64,000 nucleotides of DNA, from positions 186,001 through 250,000 of the forward strand of contig NZ_JAJATW010000002.1 of NCBI RefSeq assembly GCF_020532605.1. Reading direction: 5' to 3'. The translations under genes were made by a program, and so were the position numbers. Below the pieces are notes generated by a model. It worked only from the letters and a program-made list of their open reading frames with translations. It was not told where the DNA came from and searched no databases. Source of the DNA: Marinomonas algarum (lineage in GTDB: Bacteria; Pseudomonadota; Gammaproteobacteria; Pseudomonadales; Marinomonadaceae). This document shows, piece by piece, positions 60,098 to 64,000 of the stretch (its first letter is position 1; every line of letters starts with the position of its first letter).

Positions 60098-61279
60098 ATG
60101 TTCAACACCAAAACTCAAACCAAGGCGATTGTAACGGCGAGTTTTTTGCTGGCCACATTAACAGGTTGCCAATCTGTGCTGTCGTTCGACTCCGTCGACT
60201 CTGTCAATCAATTATCGGATCAAGTAAAAAACGCAGACGACTTGGACGACCTCAAGGCGATAGCCAAACAAGCGAAAATCACTCAAAGTTTCATTAACGC
60301 TGATATAGAGATGATTCGTACCTTGTATCGTAATCTTGGCGATGAGGTCAACCAACGTTGGGGCAAAGAAAACACCGCACTGCCGGCTAAGAAACAGTAC
60401 GTAAAATACACCGATAACTATCAAGCCAGAACCATCGTCGATTTTGATGGTGGCACAGTAAAGGTGGAAACCTTAAACGCAAATGGCTCAAAAAACGCCT
60501 TAGTCGAAGCGGTCACCACCACTCTGCTAACCACCTCTGACCCGACTAAAACGGATATATTTTCCAGCTCTGCCCCCGATGTGGACGGCGTGCCTTTTCT
60601 CTATCCACAAGTGATGGATCACGATGGTAAATTAGTCAAATACCGCTGGCGCGCAGAACGTTACGCCAATTACCTTGTGTCGAACCGTTTAGAAACCAAC
60701 CAAGAAAATGGCAAAACCGTGTACTCTGTAACCTTTGATTTGGTTGAACAGCACGAACACCTGCGCCAAGAAAAATACAGTGAGTATGTCATCGCTGCCG
60801 CCAATCGTTACAACCTATCGCCGGCTTTGATTTACGGCATTATAGAAACAGAAAGCTCATTCAACCCTTACGCAATCAGCCCGGCAAACGCTTATGGATT
60901 GATGCAGGTGGTGCCCGCCACCGCAGGCAAAGATGTGTATAACCTAGTGAAGAAGAAATCCGGTCAGCCGACAAAAGAAGTCCTCTTCTCACCCGAGCAA
61001 AACATCGACATTGGCAGCGCTTACCTCTATATATTACAGACTCGCTATCTCGCCAAAGTGAACAATAAGCTCAGCCAAGAATACTCAATGATCTCCGCTT
61101 ACAACGGCGGCACAGGCAACGTACTCAAAACATTTGACAGTAACCGTACCACCGCCATGACCAAGCTGAACCAGACCGCCACCAGCGAGGTGTATCGAAA
61201 GCTCCGTTACGACCACCCGCGCACTGAATCCCAGTATTATTTGGAAAAAGTCACGAAAGCGAAGAAGAACTATGAGTAA
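60098..61279 (+). CDS. mltC: membrane-bound lytic transglycosylase MltC-like
   Basis: 393 residues. Lipobox LTGC with Cys24. N-terminal DUF3393-type region, then the SLT domain: catalytic glutamate in IYGIIETESSFNPY, AYGLMQVVPATAG, and SAYNGGTGNVL. Cleaves peptidoglycan glycan with 1,6-anhydro ends. Convergent with cobB, overlapping it by 29 nt at the 3' ends. Confidence 0.92.
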   Translation: MFNTKTQTKAIVTASFLLATLTGCQSVLSFDSVDSVNQLSDQVKNADDLDDLKAIAKQAKITQSFINADIEMIRTLYRNLGDEVNQRWGKENTALPAKKQYVKYTDNYQARTIVDFDGGTVKVETLNANGSKNALVEAVTTTLLTTSDPTKTDIFSSSAPDVDGVPFLYPQVMDHDGKLVKYRWRAERYANYLVSNRLETNQENGKTVYSVTFDLVEQHEHLRQEKYSEYVIAAANRYNLSPALIYGIIETESSFNPYAISPANAYGLMQVVPATAGKDVYNLVKKKSGQPTKEVLFSPEQNIDIGSAYLYILQTRYLAKVNNKLSQEYSMISAYNGGTGNVLKTFDSNRTTAMTKLNQTATSEVYRKLRYDHPRTESQYYLEKVTKAKKNYE

Positions 61280-62639
61280 TCTCACGAGACAACGTGTCGG
61301 CTAAGAACAGCTTTGCCGTGACCTCAAGATTCGACGGAAAAAACAAGTGCAGATAACTGGCGGTTAAGCCCTTGTGTTGGTAAATCGCTTCCCCTGGCGC
61401 AGGGTGACGTTGTCGACGACCGTAACCAATCGGTTCAGGCGTATTGGCGCTGCGGGATCGGTGATGCGCATGGCCTCGAATCTCACCTTGGGGCAACACA
61501 GCCGTTTGCATCCCCTGGCAACCACGTTTACCGCGCATTGCGCCTTGACCAGACAAGATGCCAACCATGGGGTAACAGGCATCGTTTAAGTCGGTAAGGT
61601 CGTCTAAGCTGTACAACATACCGCCGCATTCGGCCAAGATAGCCTTGCCCGTTTGGTGAAATGCTCGAATAGATTCGCGCATCGACGCATTGTCAGACAA
61701 GGCTTTAGCGTGCAGTTCCGGGTAGCCACCGGGCAACCAAAGAGCGTCGGCGTCTGGCAAAATAGTGTCATTTAAAGGAGAGAAAAACACCACTTTTGCG
61801 CCCATGTTTTTTAAGGCAATGACATTCGCATCGTAAATAAAACTAAACGCTGCATCGCGAGCCACAGCAATGGTTTTGCCTGTTAGCCGTGTTCGCAGGT
61901 CATCCGTTGATTCAACAGGCAACGTTGATTCAACAGACAATGTAGCAGGATAAAATGCCACAGGCGCTGGCAAAGTGAGCAATCCATTGTCATGGGTTGA
62001 TTTTAGCCATTCCACTGCCGCTTCGAAGCGAATTTCAAGCTCGTCTTTTACTTCCTCAGCTTGTACCAAACCCAGGTGTCGTTCCGGTAGGCTAACCTCT
62101 TCATCGCGTTTCAAAGTTGCAAGTAACGGCAAATCCTTCGGTAAAGCATCGCGTATCAGCTGCGCATGTCGTTCACTGCCACAGCAATTGGCAATTATTC
62201 CTGCTACCTTCACATCGTCTCGAAAATTTGCCAGTCCCGTTGCTAAGGCCGCTGCGGTTTGCGCCATGCCCTTTACATCCATCACGATCGCCATGGGGAT
62301 ACCAAAACGCGCCGCCAAATCAGCACTGGATGGCTCACCATCAAACATCCCCATGGCCCCTTCAACCAAAATCAGATCAGCAACTTGTGCCGCTTGAAAC
62401 AACTTATCTTGGCAGTAGTCATCCCCCGCCATCCAAATATCAAGTTGCTCTACAGGTTGTTGAGAAGCTTGAGCGAGAATTTGCGGGTCGAGGTAATCTG
62501 GCCCTGTTTTAAAGACACGAACCACTTTACCTTGGTGGGTAAAATAACGCGCCAACGCCGCCGTGATCGTGGTTTTCCCTTGATTGGATGCTGGTGCGGT
62601 TAAAAATAGTGCTGGGCAATAAGCCGCTGTTGTTGTCAT
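61251..62639 (-). CDS. cobB: cobyrinate a,c-diamide synthase CobB
   Basis: 462 residues. ATP-dependent glutamine amidotransferase acting on cobyrinic acid. Walker A APASNQGKTTITAALA near 16-31; catalytic cysteine in AILAECGGMLYSL near 340; LWLPGGYPELHA; C-terminal ASYLHLFFPSN. ATG overlaps the chelatase stop as ATGA. Together with cobA it points to adenosylcobalamin synthesis; the rest must be past the right edge or elsewhere. Confidence 0.93.
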   Translation of the reverse strand: MTTTAAYCPALFLTAPASNQGKTTITAALARYFTHQGKVVRVFKTGPDYLDPQILAQASQQPVEQLDIWMAGDDYCQDKLFQAAQVADLILVEGAMGMFDGEPSSADLAARFGIPMAIVMDVKGMAQTAAALATGLANFRDDVKVAGIIANCCGSERHAQLIRDALPKDLPLLATLKRDEEVSLPERHLGLVQAEEVKDELEIRFEAAVEWLKSTHDNGLLTLPAPVAFYPATLSVESTLPVESTDDLRTRLTGKTIAVARDAAFSFIYDANVIALKNMGAKVVFFSPLNDTILPDADALWLPGGYPELHAKALSDNASMRESIRAFHQTGKAILAECGGMLYSLDDLTDLNDACYPMVGILSGQGAMRGKRGCQGMQTAVLPQGEIRGHAHHRSRSANTPEPIGYGRRQRHPAPGEAIYQHKGLTASYLHLFFPSNLEVTAKLFLADTLSREITHSSSSLS

Positions 62640-64000
62640 AAAGCCGTCTCTAATAATGAAGTCAGTAATACGTATTGAGCCCCTAGGTGCGCAGCAATCT
62701 CTTGTCCACGACCGCGCTTGACCTGTGATTGTTCCGTATCAATTAATACGGTTTGACCTAGGAGCATCAGGTCAGACACGTCCGCTTGCGTGCGACCATC
62801 TGTTAAAATGTAGGTTTGACTATGGAGTTCGCGATTTGTTTTGTGTTGCTTGGTCAGGTACTGACTGGCATTTTCTATGGCAATTCGGAACGGTGTACCA
62901 CCGCCCGCTTGCAAATTATCGAGCAAGTCTGCAATGTCTTTTGGTGCGCGCACCTTCGGCAGAATCGACGACACATTGTCTTGTCCAAAGCCAATAATGG
63001 CCAACTGTTCGCGCGCCACATAAGCACGTTGAGCAATGTCCAAAATAACCCCTTTGGCATTGGAAAACACCCCTTCACTCAAGGTTGAAGCAGAGGTATC
63101 GAGTAACACCAGATGCAACACACTTTGACCCGTTTTATCGGCTTTTGGCAGAAGGTGTTTTGGCGGCCAATCTTGCGGTTGGGTGGTTATGCTACGAAAC
63201 CAATCAACGCCTTGGCCCGCTTGTGTCGTATCAGGTCGATAGCCTCCCGACTGATGTCCCTTATACTTACCCGGCGTGATGTCATTGAAACGAGGAGAAG
63301 GCACAGCCGTTGTTCTGGTATCGGCTATATCGACTTTGATTGGGCTGCTGCTGGAGCGTCTTTGCGGCGACATCGCTCCCCATTCACCGGAGGCTTGTTG
63401 TGAAGAATCAGGGCGACGCGACGCCTCTGGACGGTGGCTTGGCGTATTGTGTGGGGCTTGATCTGGCAAATCTTGAGGTTGTGACGCTTGATTTACATTA
63501 GGCTGCGGACTTGGCGGCTGTGGGCTGTGGGACTGCTGGCTTTGACGACGGTGGGCCAATACTAAATCCTCGACAGCATCAATATCACTATTAGATACCG
63601 TTGATCCCCCACGCCATGCAGCATGCGCCATAGCCGCACGAACCCAGACAATATCCCCACGCACACCGTCTATATGGGCGGATTGGCAGCGGCTCGCAAT
63701 CTCCATACGTAAAGTGTCACTACAACGCACATCACGAAGTGTGGCTCGTGCCAAACGTATGCTGTTTTTTAAATTACGTTGCTTGTATTTAAAGGCATTG
63801 CAAAAATCACTCGGGGCTTGATCAAACTCTTCCCGTAATCGGACAATTTGAACACGTTCTTCCAAGCTATATTGATTGCTTAACGACACCATCAGACCAA
63901 ATCTGTCCTGCAGCTGTGGGCGTAACTCGCCCTCATCTGGGTTCATGGTACCCACCAGCAAAAAGCGTGATTCATGTTGATGGCTGACCCCATCACGCTC
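62636..64000 (-). CDS. ChlI/ChlD-type chelatase subunit, C-terminal part
   Basis: Partial: 454 residues, N-terminus past the right edge. The AAA+ part shows LLVGTMNPDEGELRPQLQDRFGL (sensor/lid region of ChlI); a Ser/Pro/Gln-rich linker follows (HSPQPPSPQPN); then a von Willebrand A domain with MIDAS-type LLDTSAS and AGGGTPFR. A fused ChlI-ChlD ATPase in front of cobB is typical of aerobic cobalt insertion with CobN, which would be expected next. Frame continues unbroken to the window end. Confidence 0.88.
   Translation of the reverse strand, partial: ERDGVSHQHESRFLLVGTMNPDEGELRPQLQDRFGLMVSLSNQYSLEERVQIVRLREEFDQAPSDFCNAFKYKQRNLKNSIRLARATLRDVRCSDTLRMEIASRCQSAHIDGVRGDIVWVRAAMAHAAWRGGSTVSNSDIDAVEDLVLAHRRQSQQSHSPQPPSPQPNVNQASQPQDLPDQAPHNTPSHRPEASRRPDSSQQASGEWGAMSPQRRSSSSPIKVDIADTRTTAVPSPRFNDITPGKYKGHQSGGYRPDTTQAGQGVDWFRSITTQPQDWPPKHLLPKADKTGQSVLHLVLLDTSASTLSEGVFSNAKGVILDIAQRAYVAREQLAIIGFGQDNVSSILPKVRAPKDIADLLDNLQAGGGTPFRIAIENASQYLTKQHKTNRELHSQTYILTDGRTQADVSDLMLLGQTVLIDTEQSQVKRGRGQEIAAHLGAQYVLLTSLLETAL

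Overview
The window is chromosomal DNA of a marine gammaproteobacterium. Gene content, moderate G+C, gene order and small family-specific proteins suggest the Oceanospirillales, most like Marinomonas; this is an inference from recalled family patterns, not a database match. There are no rRNA or tRNA genes, insertion sequences, CRISPR arrays or prophage blocks. Nearly all of it reads as core chromosome, with two partial genes at the edges (uvrC at the left, a ChlI/ChlD-type chelatase gene at the right).

Layout. 0-5 kb: gacA-uvrC, a DnaT-like plus lambda-P-like gene pair (candidate replicative helicase loader), a BI-1/YccA membrane protein, and the tusDCBE sulfur relay for tRNA 2-thiouridine. 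5-18.5 kb: two blocks that match the E. coli order closely, ftsK-lolA-rarA-(crcB)-serS and aat-infA-clpA-clpS-cspD, with cobA and a porin inserted. 18.5-27.5 kb: rluE-nudJ-mnmA-hflD-icd-purB-roxA, again E. coli-like, but the isocitrate dehydrogenase is the monomeric type and lies between hflD and purB. 27.5-35 kb: fklB, a small membrane protein behind a Fur-like box, topB with a LexA box against its start codon, a LysE exporter, two related membrane-anchored helical proteins, and a PiT phosphate transporter. 35-42.5 kb: serine dehydratase, an aldehyde dehydrogenase with a divergent AraC regulator, folM-folE, and a Tat-exported dienelactone hydrolase-like protein. 42.5-51.5 kb: a PAP2 phosphatase-glycosyltransferase operon behind a Pho box, pldA, a tautomerase, a hydroxyacid dehydrogenase, a GGDEF-EAL protein, and phoX behind a second Pho box. 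51.5-64 kb: zinc-independent ribosomal proteins L31B and L36B behind a Zur-like box, ybiT, a CNNM/PaeA protein, small proteins, an amidohydrolase lipoprotein coupled to a cysteine-cluster protein, an OsmC-YcaO fusion, mltC, and a cobB-chelatase operon.

Main point. The most interesting candidate is the PAP2-glycosyltransferase pair (42547-44183). It follows a three-repeat Pho box of the same design as the one before phoX, which suggests a phosphate-starvation module that makes diacylglycerol and glycosylates it, replacing phospholipid with glycolipid. Four readable stress-regulator sites (PhoB twice, LexA, Zur) and one probable Fur site lie in intergenic DNA. Second-tier observations are the DnaT/lambda-P pair, a 173-nt overlap between rluE and nudJ, and several perfect palindromes placed on start or stop codons.
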